Below, one piece after another: positions 11,853 to 24,371 of a stretch of 64,000 nt of DNA. The translations under genes and the position numbers were made by a program. The stretch is from Progne subis subis (Eukaryota > Chordata > Aves > Passeriformes > Hirundinidae): NCBI GenBank assembly GCA_022316685.1, contig JAKJHU010000108.1:248001-312000 (forward strand), read 5' to 3'. The first letter of the stretch is position 1. Each line of letters starts with the position of its first letter. The notes under the pieces are model-generated. The model did not search any database, was not told the DNA's origin, and was given only the letters and a program-made list of their open reading frames with translations.

Positions 11853-12205
11853 TGGAATGTCAGAATGGTTTGGGTTGAAAGGGGACTTTAAAGATCCAGT
11901 TCCCACCTCTGCCACTGGGCAGGGACACCTCCCACGATCCCGGAGTGCTCCAGCCCGGCTGGCCTTGGGCACTTCCAGGGATCCAGGGGCAGCCACAGTT
12001 TCTTTGTGCCAGGGCGTCCCCACCTTCAGATCAAAGAATTTCTCCCCCAGATCCAATCCAAACCTACTTTCTGTCAGTTGAAGCCATTCCCCTTGCCCAG
12101 TTCCTGATCCAGAATCCCTCTCCCTCTCAGGTCCTGGAAGATGCTCTGAGTTCTCCACACAAATTCCCCTCTCCACCCTGAACAACCCCAAATTTGCCAG
12201 CCTGA
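11853..12205 (-). mobile_element. CR1 LINE 3'-end fragment, antisense, about 350 bp
   Basis: Read on the plus strand this is the antisense of the CR1 3' region: GAATGGTTTGGGTTGAAAGG, then CTGGCCTTGGGCACTTCCAG, then TCAAAGAATTTCTCCC, then GAAGCCATTCCCCTTG, and at the far end CTGAACAACCCCAAATTTGCC followed by CAGCC. The order matches the consensus as I recall it. It is 5'-truncated and noncoding. Confidence 0.9.
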
Positions 12206-15144
12206 AGAAACCCTTGACACTTTCCATGTCCTTTTTTTTATTTTTTCCCCCACAGCTTCATGCTATTTAGAGAAAAACAAAATGCATCTCCAGAGCGAGA
12301 ATTTGGCAAGTTTCTGCCAGCAGGATGAACGGGAAGTTCGTGCCCACGTTTTGAGGTTCTCTCGCCACGAAGTGTGAATAATAGATGGGGAGAAAGGCAC
12401 TTTCCCCTTCGTGCTCGAATTTCTCTCACATCAATTAGTTTCCATCAGGCTTTCCTGCAGGAGAATGGAGCTTTGAAAGGCTCTGGCTCAAAATTAACCG
12501 GAGTTGTGGGGAAGAAAGGGCAGGGAGTTAAAAGGAAAACTGCTGATGTGGAGTTTGCCGTGTAATTAATTTCTTGCTTCTTTAGAAACCCTTGATTTTT
12601 TAATTTTTTCTTTTCCAATTTGGTCAAAGGCAATCTCCAATAATGAGCTGGAAAAGCCATTGGCTTGTAAATCCTGTGGAATGAATACAGGAGAGGAAAA
12701 TGATGATTCTTGTCCTCTAAGCTGTGCAGCAGGCCTGGCCTTGGCTGTTATTTTTGGGATTTCACGGAGGTTCCTTCATTTCTTTTGCTAAAAGTTTATT
12801 GGCAGGGCTCAGGTGAGGGTGTCCCATCACAGAAAGGAATGTGAATAACAAAAAATAGTCAATAATAATAATAATAATAGTCCTTGAAGAGGCAGTTCTG
12901 GCTGCCCATCCTCCCTTGGGAAAAGTGTTGGAAAGAAGCACTTGAGGACCCCCATCCTTAATTAAAACCTGGAGAAGTTGATGAAAATTAGCTCCTTCTT
13001 GATTATAGGATGCAATTATTTTTTATATCGATTGTTTTGAGTAATTTTACTGCATGGGAGGAACTTATCCCAGTCCTGTCCACTTAAAGTTGTTCCTGGA
13101 ATTGGGAGAATTGTTTGTCAGTTCTGTCCCTCACCTCTTGAACCAGAAAGAAATCTCCAGAAAGGCATTATATCACTTTTATAATTTATTTCATCCATTT
13201 TATCATACTTTTTTTTTTAAAAAAATTAACTTTATTGCACAGAAAAGCTGCCCTTCCAACTGCAGGCCCAGGGAAGTGGGATAAAACAGCAGGAAGGGAG
13301 CAGAGCATTTTTTAGAGCTGTTTTCAGCTGGCCTAATCCTGCTCTTCCCCTCAGCCTGACCTTCAGCCAATCCCTCCTGCACACTCTAAAAAAGATCTGA
13401 TTTTGATCACTCCAGGTCCCAGCATGAGAAATGTTACGTGGGAGAGAGGAGCATTAATTATCAAATATTCCCCAGCCAGGGATGCTCTGCTGCAAACCTT
13501 TCTGGGAGCAGAGCATCCCTTTTTCCAGGGTTCTTTGGGAAGGGAGCTCTCAAATCAGCTAATCCAGGGTGAAAAGGAGCCAAGCGCTGCTTGGAAAAGG
13601 GAAATACAAATAAATTAGTGCTGGAATGCCTGGAATCAGGCGCAGACCTAGAACTGGACTCACGAACCCCTACAAAACAACATTTGCCTGTCACAAAGCC
13701 TGAAGCTCCTTTTGATGAGCAAGTTTGAGACCATTTTATCCCAATCCAGCAGGAGAAATGTCTCAAAAGGAGCTTGGATTGCCGTTTTTTTTTGTGCTTT
13801 TTTGCTTCTTTTTTTACCCCAAACCAACTCCAAATTCAAAATAAACCACGCAGCAGCAAAGAGTTAAGTATATATGGAATAAAATTCTTTAAAATGCCTC
13901 TCAGTTGCCTCATCTCCAAGTCAGAAAAAAAGAATAATCCGACACCCCAGCACTCCACAGCTTTCCCCATTTCTGTAAATTTTCCCCCCCACGCCCAAAA
14001 AATGAAATAGGGGAAGCACAAATCAGCGCTCGTGGGGAAGGATGGAGAGCAATATAATTGATATTCTCATCTCCCAGGCAAAATGATTTAATGCTTTGTT
14101 TTTTAAAGAGCCCTGAGATTTATAAACCTGCGAGGCCGGGCTGTGTTGTGGTGTAAATTGACAGCGCTCTTTGGGTTTGCCTCAGCTGCAATTCCGGGTT
14201 TTTTGGAGTTTATTAACAAGCTCCTGTTGACTGGCATCACTTGCATTAAGCTGGAATTTTCAGCTCCCAGTCTCCACATCTCCAAAGCCATTCCTCACCT
14301 GGGGCTGTGTTGATAAAACTGATTAGCAGGAGGGGAGGCAGGCAGGGAGAAATGCGTTCCTGGTGAAAAGGGCACTACATCAAGCTGAAATTCCGGAGAA
14401 ATGCTGAGTTCACAGAACATATCAGGAGTTATTAACCTCTGCATGAGAACCGTGCTGCACAGGGGGAGGAAATTTGTCTGAGCTGAACTTCAGCGTCTCT
14501 CTGAAGCTGTTTGAAAGCGCTGCAGCAGCGCTGAGAGCCTGATTTTCACCCCACAGCTCCACCCAAGGATGTCAGAGCACCTTTGCCTGAATGAATTTAC
14601 CCGTGCAACAACCCTTGGCTCTGGGTAAATCCTTACCAGGTGAGGAGCTGCAGGTGAATTTCTCTGTAGGAGACGTTTCCACTGTGGAAATGCTGCGGGG
14701 TCAGGGTTTGTTCCCTGCTGAATTCGTGGAATTGGAGGCACAGAAACATCTCTCTGCCTCATCCTGAAGCATCCATCAGTGCAGCGAATAATCCTGAATT
14801 TCCTGTCACAATCCTGGATCTCCTCCTGATAATGGGTCAGGGCAGGGTGGAACAGCCCCCAGCAGGGAAATCAGCAGCTCTGGGAACCTCAGGCTCAGAC
14901 ATCAGCTCTGCCATGGAAATCCCGCTGGAAAACCAGGAGTCAGGGGAAGTTTGGATCCTTATCAAGTTAAAAGGTTTAAATGGCGTGGTTTTGCTTCTCC
15001 AAAAATAATGTTGCTTCCCTACTTACACCTTCCCCTGAAGCTGCATAATTTAGTTAAATTAAAGTCAAGAAATAATAATAATAATAATTTTAAAAAGGCC
15101 TTTAGGAAGGACCACGCTCCCCAAATCCCCTGCAAATGAGAGAG
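12206..15144. other. Noncoding unique sequence with microsatellites
   Basis: Short AAT runs lie at 12861-12879 and 15071-15088. The sequence is AT-rich at 12960-13060 and 13160-13240. Positions 14040-14300 look like a candidate noncoding element (TATAATTGATATTC and other homeodomain-like cores). No gene seen. Confidence 0.45.
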
Positions 15145-15700
15145 CAGCTTTAGCAGTGCAGATTTGATTGACGCTTCGTTTGACATGCAAGGTGCAGGCA
15201 GCTGCCTTGCTGCGGCACGTCTGGCCAAATCATCCGCTGTCACTTCTCAGAATATCCACTTACCAAAGGTTACACGCCCGGTAAACCCGAGCTTAATTAC
15301 TCTGCATCACCATCTAGAGAGCACAGGCAGAACTAAGGCTGGGAGAAATCATCGTTTTGATGGGGATCCTTTCTGCTTTAGCGCTGTTTGCTCTCCAGAG
15401 CAGCCCCTCTCTCTGATTTGTGCCCTTTTGCCACGTCTGCTTCGCTGTACGGAACGGAATTTTCCATTTTCACTCCCCTTCCATACAGAGAGGCATTTTA
15501 TTGGGACAAATAATCGAATATTCTTCGCGACAACCACTCTAGAAATGAGAGATCCTGGGCTGGCCTTCTCCTGGAGGGAGCTGTGATCCCCATCTCGGGA
15601 GGATTTGAATATTGCCCTGACAGCGCAGGAGCTGTGCGCCGTAATTCCCACTGTCGCGCGTTTTCCTGCGTCCCTGCAAGAATTAAGGACGTTAAGTGAC
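15145..15700. promoter_or_regulatory. Candidate conserved noncoding element
   Basis: This 550-bp block differs from its surroundings. It keeps many CpGs outside any repeat (GCGGCACGTC, TTCGCGACAACC, GTACGGAACGG) alongside AT-rich motifs (GAGCTTAATTACTC, GACAAATAATCGAATA). It has no transposon trace. A forward frame of 140 codons crosses it, but that length is expected by chance and its product resembles nothing I know. Enhancer-like function is an inference only. Confidence 0.3.
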
Positions 15701-17497
15701 AGATGCTGAGCTTCGTTCCCTCTCTCCAGGAGAGCTCCTCTGCGCTTGGCAGGAGCACATCAGAAGACTGCTTTTAGTTCCTGGGGTAGGGAGTTCTGTG
15801 GGCCAAGATTTCTCTGCAGCCACTGTTGGGAGCTGCTGCGATCGCCCTGTGAATAATGGAACGTTTTCATGTTTTAATCAGATGCAATTTTCCAAATGGT
15901 TTTTATGATTTAGCAAGTCCATTAAAAATGACATTTGTTCTGCTCTGACACTCCTAAGGAGCTCCACAGAGCATAAACACTGGAAATTACTTGTAAGGGG
16001 AAGAAGATATTAAAATTCCCCAGCCCTCGCTGTGCTCGTCTCAGAAATCCTGGTGCCTCGTGCCGTGCCAGCTTGGAGCGGAGCCACTTGATGTGCTCTG
16101 AGTTTTGCTGTGATTAGGGGCAGCTCCAGGCTGCTGCAGAGACAAAACATTGATATTTCTCGTGCTGTGCCTCTCAGATGCTCTGCAGGACCAGATTTTT
16201 GGGCTGGAGATGAGGCTGAGGTTTGGATGGGGCACTGGAGCGTTCGGAGCAGGAGGGTCGGTGAACACGAAGCGCTTTATTCCAGGCATGTGGTGTAAAA
16301 CAGCACAAGGACCAACTGCTCCTGCCCATTAGCTCCTGGATTTATTGGCTGAATTAATTCTGCTTCTCTGCTAAATTCCAGATTTACGCAGTGCTCAGAG
16401 CAAATCCCATCCTCCCGCCAAGTTCACAGCGGCTTCAGAGAGAAGGTGGAGCTGGTCCTGCTCCTTCTCTCCTTCTCCACCTATTTCCCCATCTTCCCCA
16501 TTTGCCAAAGAAATTACTGGACTTCAGCTCCCTCCTTGGTTGGCTTTTGGGTTTTTTGTTGTTGTTGTTGTTTTGGGGTTTTTTGGTTTTGTTTTTGTTT
16601 TGTTTTTTGTTTCCCCAGTCACCACCTTCACGCTGGTTTATTTCGTGTGCTTTATCTTTTCAAATGTTTTTTGGTTTTTTGTACCTCAGTTCTGGATTCT
16701 TGCAGGCCATCCCTCTCTGGGCATGGAATTCTGCTCAGGAGTTACAGCTGGCACCATGGGCTCTGCCAGGAAGGGAACAAGAGTGGGTTTCGGGCAGTTG
16801 AGCTTCCAAGGATTCCTCTGAAGCCCATTCCAAGCTGGATTTCAGCCCGAATGGACTTCCTTTGAATTTCCTTTCCCTCTGCAGCCACCAACCACACACT
16901 GGGCCCTCAGTGCTATTTTCCAAGCTGAAGCTTTTACTTTGCTAAAGTGAAAAACCTCAAATCAAGGACCAAGCAAAAGGAGCAGAAGATACCCCAGGGG
17001 AAACCTGTGCAGGGGAAATTGTCACCACTCAGAAAATTACTGCTCTGGCCCTGATTACCCATTAATTAGCCAGAGCAAGCTGCTCCTTCCAGCCTGCAGA
17101 ATTCGTTCCCTGCTGGTCCAGCATGGAATGTTTTTCCCTTTCTCTTCAGTCCTGAATCAAGCACTGATTTCACGCCCCACAGCTGGCCAAGGAACTTTGT
17201 TTTTTGCAGAAATGCTGTGTTCAGTCCAAAATTGAAGTCCAGCTCTTCATCCTGTCCTTATCTCCTTGGCGCAGGAATTAAGGATTTTTCACTGTGACAA
17301 GTGTCCAATCTTCCTGGACGTGGAAATAGCTGGAAGTCAGATTTTCCCTGTTAGATTCCATCTGCAGGACCGGAGAGTTCTGCCTTTCTCCTCTGGAATA
17401 TTCAACTACACCCAAAATCATAAAAAGAAACCCCCTGATTGCCGACTGTGGAAGGTTTTGATGGGCAGTAAAAGCGTTCCTGGAAATTGCCAGGGGG
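15701..17497. other. Noncoding sequence with T/G low complexity
   Basis: A T- and G-rich low-complexity tract occupies 16549-16612 (GTT and GTTTTT units). The rest is ordinary. Forward frames of up to 139 codons across the tract encode runs of Phe and Val from the T/G repeat and are not genes. Confidence 0.5.
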
Positions 17498-17625
17498 GAT
17501 GGTTTGGATTGGAAGGGGCTTTAAATCCCATCCTCTTCCACCCCCATGCCATGAGGAACATCTTCCACTACCCCAGGCTGCTCCAAACCCCGTCCAACCT
17601 GGCCTTGGACACTTCCAGGGATTTT
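17498..17625 (-). mobile_element. CR1 LINE 3'-end fragment, antisense
   Basis: The landmarks are GATGGTTTGGATTGGAAGGG, CTCCAAACCCCGTCC, and CCTGGCCTTGGACACTTCC, in antisense order. The match fades after 17625, although decayed CR1 sequence may run on for some tens of bases. Confidence 0.85.
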
Positions 17626-19941
17626 AAGAGACGTTTCAAGTGCCTTATTCCTACTGAGAAGCTTAATCCTTTCAAAGGGGTGGTTCAAAGTTTCTGCCTG
17701 AAATATCTCAGTGGGTTCTGGGAGCGGAGCCTGGAAGTCAGGATTAGCAGCTAAACCCAACCCTCCCTCGCTCTTTTTATTACTGGAGATCTCCCCAAAT
17801 CAAATAATCAGCATTTCTAGCCCCAAATGCCCAGCCTGGTGGTGGACTTGGAGTTATTTATAAATCACATTTCCTTCTCCTTTTCAGAGAAATTAGAGGC
17901 AAACCCAGCCCAGCCAGGCAGGAGCATCCCTCTTAAAAAAGACTTCTCCCCATTCTGTTTAGATTTTAATCATTGCCACGGCCAAGCCACAGGAGCAGGG
18001 ACACTGAACAGCAAAGCTGGCTGAGATTTGATGGTTTGTGATGCTTTACCAGCCCCCGAATTTACCCTGTCAGGAAGGAACCCCAAGGAAAGGGGATGTA
18101 ATTCCAGCCTGGGGAGTGTCTCCCATCCTGCTGCTCCTGCTCCTAATCCTGGCAAAGGAAAGGTGGAGAACAGAGTGTCTGTGCAGACTCCTGGAGAAAG
18201 TACAGGTTGGTTTGGAGCCTCTCTTCAATTTGTGTCTCAGGCTGTGCTTGCACAACAAAGGAAAGTGTTTTATGGAGATCAGGGCTGCAAAGGAGCCGCT
18301 GTTTGCCAACAAGGTAAATGTGTGGTTATCCTCTCATCTCACATCGGGTTTGATTGGAATTAATCTGCACTTGAGTGCTCAAATCCCTTGGGTTGCCTGA
18401 GCTGTGACACTCTGAGCTCAAAACAGGAGATTTATCAGCTGTGGAGCTGCTGCTGTCCTGGGTCTGCAGCCCCATCCTGGGTTTTGGTGATCCTGGAGGG
18501 ATCCTCAGAAATTTCTGTGGTTCTGGTGGTGCCCAGGATGAGCAGAGTGACCCCAGCTGGGTGGAGAAACAAATCTCAGAGCAAAAAGTTATTTATGCTC
18601 TGCACTAATCTGATTTTTCTCTCTATTTTTGCTGGGTTTATGGAGTTAGGAAAGCCGAGCACTGCAGGGACAATGGAGAGGCGTTCCCAGGGGACTGGGA
18701 AAACCTTTCCTCCTGGAACAATTGGGAAAGGGGGAGAAAGTCCAGGAGCTGCAGAGGGGACCCTGGAGTTTGCAGTGCCATGAATGAAACATTATAAAAA
18801 ACGTCTGCAACTGACGGAATCTCTTATCAGGGAGCTGTCAGTCAGGGAAGGGAAGAAGGGGGAGAGGGGAGAAGAAACAATTTAAAAGAAGAAAGGCAGA
18901 GCACAACTTGTTTTATGAAACCCCCATTTTAAGTAATATTCACTGAATTACTTGTTTTGTTTTTTCTTTTTTTCTCTTTCAAGCTTGAAGAGAAAAAACA
19001 ACCACAGCAAAACCCAGTGATTCTTCTTTTTCTTTTGCTTCTCAGATCTGGAGAATGCTTATTTAAGGAAGGGAGATGCACCCAAAAGGGCTGGGATCCT
19101 AAAACCACGGCATTCCTTATTCCCTGCCTTGGGCTAATGGACCTGTGGAGTTCAGAGCCTGGAAGGGAAGATAAATATTCAGCTTTTATCTTTAATCCAA
19201 AAGCCTGTGAGCAGAGCTGATATTTCCTGTGCGTTCAGCTCTGCCCTGGATGAGCACAAACAGCAAAAGAGGCTGGGCCTGGCAGACAGCTGACCCCACC
19301 ACCTTCCTTTTTTTCATTCCAGGCACTGAAATTGCTTGGTTTGAATGTCAGCAGTGCAGTAACTTTGATATTAATCATCACAGGTGCTTGGGAAATCAAA
19401 AGAGAGACAGCGGCAGAGTCAAATGAAAAATTAAACTGAGCTCAGGATTTAGGCTTGGCTGGGGGGGCTGGGTCTAAGCTCCAGCACCTCCCTGCTCGTG
19501 ATGCTCGGTTAATTCTCAGCCTGCTTCCCACCGCTGGGGAATTTTGGGATGGCTCGGTGTGTTTGTTGGGATTTCCTTTAGGCTGCACCAAGAGATGTCA
19601 CAGGATTTCCTTGTCGCTGGAAACGGTGACAGCAGCGCTGCAGCCATTTGGTTAATCCTGGGTGAATCGAGATCTCAGGATTTTGCCCTGTTAAAAATCA
19701 AAAGTTCTGCACAAATTAGGCAGTAAAAAAAGCCCCTTTTGGCTGGTGCTGCTCTCCAGAAGCCCCCTCTGTCCAGGAATCTCCTCGTGGATCCATCAGG
19801 AGGGATGAGCTCTGCTCCTCCTGCCCCACTCTGAGCAGGGATCACTCAGACCAGCCCCGCTCTTTGCGCAGCTCCTCCCTTTCCCCAAACCACCCAAAAT
19901 CTCTATTTTCAACCCCAGTTCAATCCTCAGGTTGCTCAGGA
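17626..19941. other. Noncoding unique sequence
   Basis: No transposon recognised. Positions 18780-18960 are AT-rich with motifs such as TCTTATCAGG (GATA-type), followed by a T-rich stretch at 18956-18979. No gene seen. Confidence 0.45.
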
Positions 19942-20045
19942 ATCAGAACATCTCCAGGTGGCACAGGAAGGGAGGGAATGTTTCTGTCTCTATTTTTCTG
20001 GTTTTTCTTTTAAAATTTGCAGGATTTTCGGGACCTCTGGGCAGG
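19942..20045. repeat. Dispersed duplicate B, copy 2
   Basis: Second copy of the 104-bp segment at 11214, 8,728 bp away in the same orientation and of exactly equal length. About 7 substitutions separate the two. Confidence 0.85.
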
Positions 20046-21400
20046 TGCCGAGTGTTGATGGCTTTGCCTTCCAGGCCTTGCAGGATTTATCCCTTTGCTC
20101 TCTCATTTATATCCTCAGCCTGCACAACTTCTGAGGGACACTTCTCCATGCTTTTTTCTTCGAATTTTCCAGTGCTTTTCATTGGGAAATCCTCCGGTGT
20201 CCTCCCTTTCTGCTTTCTGATTTTCCTTCTGATAAATTCCTGGAAAATGCAACAAAGCAGAAAGCCTTGGTGGGAGGAGGTAGAAGGTGGACTGAGGTGA
20301 TTTCTCTTCCATGCCTTTATCGCAGGTTCTGGGAGGAATGAAGGAAAATTTTGAAACAAAACGCCGTGATTGCTTTTTCACAGCTCTGTACAGCTCCAGT
20401 TCCACGTAGGAGCCGGTGAGGAGGTTGGCACATTTCTTTTATTTAATCCAATCCAATCCAATCCAATCCCATTCATTCTTGGGTCTTGATTTTCTAGCCC
20501 AGCATGAAAAGTCTTTGATGACTCTGGCACAGGTCTGTTATTATCTAATTGCTTTTCCAGAAGGCTTTCACCTGATAATTTGGATATTGTTATCCCTGCT
20601 GAAGCCTGATAATTCTGCTCCACCAAAATCTGCCTCTGTTTGTTATTAATTGTGCTTTGGGAACAGCTTGAGGCTCCCCAGGTCCACCACAAAGGACCTT
20701 CAGAAAATCTGGGCAAGAGAAAGGAATTGTGGTGAGGGGGAAAGAAAATCAGGGGGCTCACCAAGGTCGCTCCAAAATTGCAGCGGAGTCGGAGACGGGG
20801 CCCTGCTTCCTGCAGAAATCCTAAAAAATTCCAGCTGCCGTTGCATTCCAGGCAGCACACGGGGAATTTGGGTTGCGTTTCTGTGGGTCTCGTGGCGCGT
20901 GGAGCTGTCCCACAGCTTTGTGAGGAGAGGATTTCTGAAAGGCACACCCACGCTCCCGCAGCTTGTTAGAAGGATCATTAAAGAGTTCGATAATTAAACA
21001 GAAGGATCCTGAACTGATTGCTCAGCAAATCCCTCCCATTCCTCTTTGACCTGCAGTTAATTCGCATTTTCTGAAGGCAGCTGTGCCTCAGGTTTTTTGG
21101 GTTTTTGTTTTTCCCCTTTCCTTTGTCTCCAGGAGCGGTGCAAGGACAAAATCCAAAATCTGTCTGCAAGAACAACTGGAAACAACCCCAACCTGCGGCT
21201 GGGCAGGGACAGGTGGGACTCCAGGGAAAACTCTGCAGCCAGGGAATTTTTAACCCTCACACAGGATTTGACAAAGGAGAATTTCCCAAAGTTGGAGTCT
21301 TGTCTGGAGCAATCCCCAGGGCTGGTCTTGAAGGTTTCTTCCAAACTGGTGGTTCTGGGAAGGGGGAACAAAATGCTCACATGGGGGCACCATCTGTGAT
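20046..21400. other. Noncoding sequence with (AATCC)5
   Basis: A pentanucleotide run (AATCC, five copies) lies at about 20445-20469. A reverse frame of 189 codons (20378-20947) spans it, but it crosses the microsatellite, has no recognisable domain and is about the longest expected by chance in this much sequence, so I reject it as a gene. Confidence 0.5.
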
Positions 21401-21503
21401 TTATTTTTTTTTTCCTTGTTTGTTTTGGTTTTGTGGTTTGTTTTGTTTTTTGTTTGTTTGTTTTTTGTTTGTTTTTTGTTTTGTTTTTGTTTTTGTATTG
21501 GTT
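21401..21503. repeat. T/G-rich low-complexity tract
   Basis: About 100 bases of (TTTG/TTTTTG)n with very few A or C residues. Confidence 0.9.
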
Positions 21504-22744
21504 GGGATAGATGATATGGGCAACCCAGGTTTGGATGTTTATTTATTCACAGGCTTATGAGTTGCAAGCTTTAATTTGTAATTTAGAGAAGCGATGTAAA
21601 AATGGATTTTTTTAAGGTTATTCAAGTGATAATTACTTAACAATAAGGCGATGCTTACATTATTTATATTTTTGATTTAATAATGGCTCCTTAAGGTTTG
21701 TAACATGGATTTTTCTTACTTAATTATAGAAAATTACTTAAACTCATGAAGAAGAAGGTGAAGAAGAAGGACTTAGACAATGCTCAAAGTTTTTTATTTC
21801 GATTCACATGTATTATTAGATACTGAAACCTTAGATTTCAGTTTTTCACTCTACTATTCAAACTCCACAACCCCAGTGCTGTCACCCAAGCTCTGGAGCC
21901 TCTCCTGATCCTCAAATCAAATGTGATGCTTGCTCGAGGGTCAGCACCTCTGAACACAGAAAACCTGAAATTTTCAGGCTCCGGGGTTCCAGCAGCCAGA
22001 TTTGGGTATTAATTGCAGATATCTTGAATTACAAATCCGTGGCACGAGGATGAGAGTGGCAGCAGCAGATCTGTTGGCGTCAGTGGTTTCGTGTTGGCGT
22101 CACAGTGACAGGGATCTGTGCAAGCCCTCGCTTTTAATTCTGATATCAAACCCAGCGCTGCCAAACCCCCTGTCCTCGTAACCCTGACAGGTTTCCCTGG
22201 GCAACTCTTAATTTTTTCCCTCCTTCCACAGTGTCCTCTGTGCTCACCCCCTGTCACCGAGACACACAAAGCAGTCACACGCACACAAGAGATTTTCGCA
22301 GAGGTCCTTCTGATCCAGCTCACAGCTGAGACAGCGGAGAGAAGAGATCCCTTTGTTTATTTTTACTTTTTATACATTTGTGGGTCTAGCAGAAGATTGG
22401 CTTTTTGGGGTTTCCACCCCTCAGCCTCAGTGGCCAGACCAATTGTCAGTTACAGTTGTTTTTAGGTTAGAAATATGCAAACAAAGGACAGAGAATGAAA
22501 AACAAAGGATTTGTTTATGTTACATCTGTGGGAAAAGGTAGAAAACTGCTCTAATATTGTACAGTAACTAAAAGATCTGACTCCATTTATGAAAATCAAA
22601 AGGCTAATAAAGAAACTCAGAAAAACCAGGGTAACAACCCCCCAAAAATATCAGATTTTTGCCTCCCTACACGGTCAAAATCTAGCAGCACGAGGCTGGA
22701 GGGCAGTCCTGGTGTTCCCCAGACTTGAACAAATCCCCCTCCAG
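21504..22744. other. AT-rich noncoding block
   Basis: Positions 21540-21870 are AT-rich, with repeated ACTTA/TTAAG words and a GAAGAAGAAGG tract near 21749-21770. Positions 22340-22600 are also AT-rich with A-tracts and a word pattern that reminded me of an avian ERV LTR, but I cannot define TG...CA ends, a polyadenylation block or a second copy, so no element is called. No gene seen. Confidence 0.35.
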
Positions 22745-22905
22745 AACATTGACTGGTGTGCCATGAAGCATTATCATAATTAATTACAACCAAACTGCGG
22801 TTGTCAAAGAAATGAACAAAGCGCGTTTCATGATGCATTATCCTCGCTCTCTTATTGTTTGTCCTCTTGCTCGTTAAGCTGGGGATAATCAGTCATTTGC
22901 AGCTG
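22745..22905. promoter_or_regulatory. Candidate conserved noncoding element
   Basis: A compact AT-rich block with closely spaced factor-like motifs: CATAATTAATTACAACC (22773-22790, double homeodomain core), CCAAACTGCGGTTGTCAAAG (RUNX-like), TTATTGTTTGTCC (SOX/FOX-like) and GGGGATAATC. No repeat similarity seen. Function is inferred from motif content only. Confidence 0.3.
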
Positions 22906-23384
22906 GGGCTCCTGGGTTGCTAAAGTGGGAGTTCCATGGAGGTGCTGGTGCTAAAAAAAAAAAAAATGAAATTACTAATGAGAGGATCTCAAATGGCAGC
23001 AGGACTGAGGTCAGAGGAAGGTTTGGTAGGATAACAGGAACCCGCGAGTTGTTCAAATGTTTGCATCGTTTCACAGTTTTGCACCCTCTTTTCTCAGAGG
23101 TGAAAAACAATGGAATTAAATCCAAATGAAGTGTGGATGGGGTGTGAGGAAAAGCAATAAAATAGGGCCTTCCTCCAGGTAAAGGAGCCAAATATTGTGC
23201 AAAATGACCTTGCCAAGGGCTCTGAGCTGGATCTTCAGCTTCCAAACGTTGGCAAAGCTCCACTGAAGAGATTCACTGGGATTCACTCAACTCACTCCTC
23301 TCAGCTGCCTGGTGATTCCCCAAAAATTGGCAAAAACGAGGCATCACTTCATCCCTCAGCTCCTGACAACTGCTGGATGAACCC
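22906..23384. other. Noncoding spacer
   Basis: An A14 run lies at 22953-22966. Nothing else recognisable. Confidence 0.5.
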
Positions 23385-23912
23385 TAAGTCCCTTTCCCTG
23401 CATGTGACCTGAGTTTATATCGTTAAAAAAGCAAAAATTTGATTTTCTCAACCCAAACCTGCCGGAGCAGGACGCGCTCGTGTGCAGAAATTTTCAAGCC
23501 ACAAACACAAAACTCTGATTTTCGAGTGTGTGACCCGCGTGAATGTACAGAAGTGGCAAACAGTGGATGTGACCTCACAAAAAGCGACCTAAAAGTGGAA
23601 CTTTCAGTATTTATTGCCACGAGAAACACTCAGGGAAGGAGCAGGGACGTCTTAAGTCCTTTTCCTTGGATGTGACCTGAGTTTATATCATTAAAAAAAG
23701 CAAAAATTTGATTTTCTCGACCCAAACCTGCCAGAGCAGGACGTGCTTGCGTGCAGAATTTTTCAAGCCGCACGCACCAAAGCCCGATTTTTGGAGGGTG
23801 TGCCCCCCCAAACAGTGGATGTGACCGCACAAAAAGCTGCCCCAAAGTGGAATTTTCAGTATTTTTGCCCCGGGAAGCGCTCAGGGAAGGAGCAGGGACA
23901 CCTGGCTGCTGC
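23385..23912. repeat. Tandem duplication, 268-bp unit, two copies
   Basis: Copy 1 is 23385-23652 and copy 2 is 23653-about 23912, directly adjoining. Both start TAAGTCC(C/T)TTTCC and end CAGGGAAGGAGCAGGGAC. By eye they agree at roughly 85% of positions, and copy 2 has a gap of about 16 bases after 23814. Many differences are CpG-type transitions (ACGCGCTCGTG against ACGTGCTTGCG), which suggests an old duplication decaying by methylated-C mutation. The unit is not recognised as a transposon, and short frames inside it are not conserved between copies. Confidence 0.93.
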
Positions 23913-24371
23913 TCCATTGAACCTCTCGAGGTGGGCACTGGAATTCTCCGCAAGGCAGATGCTCCTGTCAGTTCTGTTGTTTCCTTGCCAAGACGCATTT
24001 TACCTCTGGGAGCCCTCAGGGGCCCATTTACCAGGGATAATTAATTAAATTAACAGGCTTTTTAGGCTGGCTGGAGGTTGGTGGTGTAACAAGTGCGCTT
24101 TGAGAGGAAAGCTGGATTTCCACAGCCCTGGGTAAACAACGTGCAGGTTAAAACTCCCGGCTGCGTCTTTCACTGGAATTAATCAGAGGGGAACAAAAAA
24201 GAAAAAAAAAAGAAAAAAAAATCAAATTGTGCCAATTTACCGAGCTCCTTTCATCTGAGCTGTTCTCTTTCCTATCTGCTCTGTCTCTGGGAGGTGTGGA
24301 AAAGCTGTTTTTCCATGGATCCCACAGGCCAAGCTCGGCAGCCCCTCCCTGTCAGCAGCTCTGCACGGTGG
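23913..24371. other. Noncoding spacer
   Basis: Nothing recognisable apart from an A-rich stretch at about 24196-24222. Confidence 0.5.

Noticed and set aside
15164..15586. Forward frame of 140 codons in the candidate element
   Set aside because: Several frames of this length are expected by chance. No family resemblance and no splice sites.
20378..20947. Reverse frame of 189 codons
   Set aside because: Crosses the AATCC microsatellite and shows no domain or splice context.
22340..22600. Possible endogenous retrovirus LTR
   Set aside because: The wording felt LTR-like, but no TG...CA ends, no target-site duplication, no second copy and no internal viral region could be shown.
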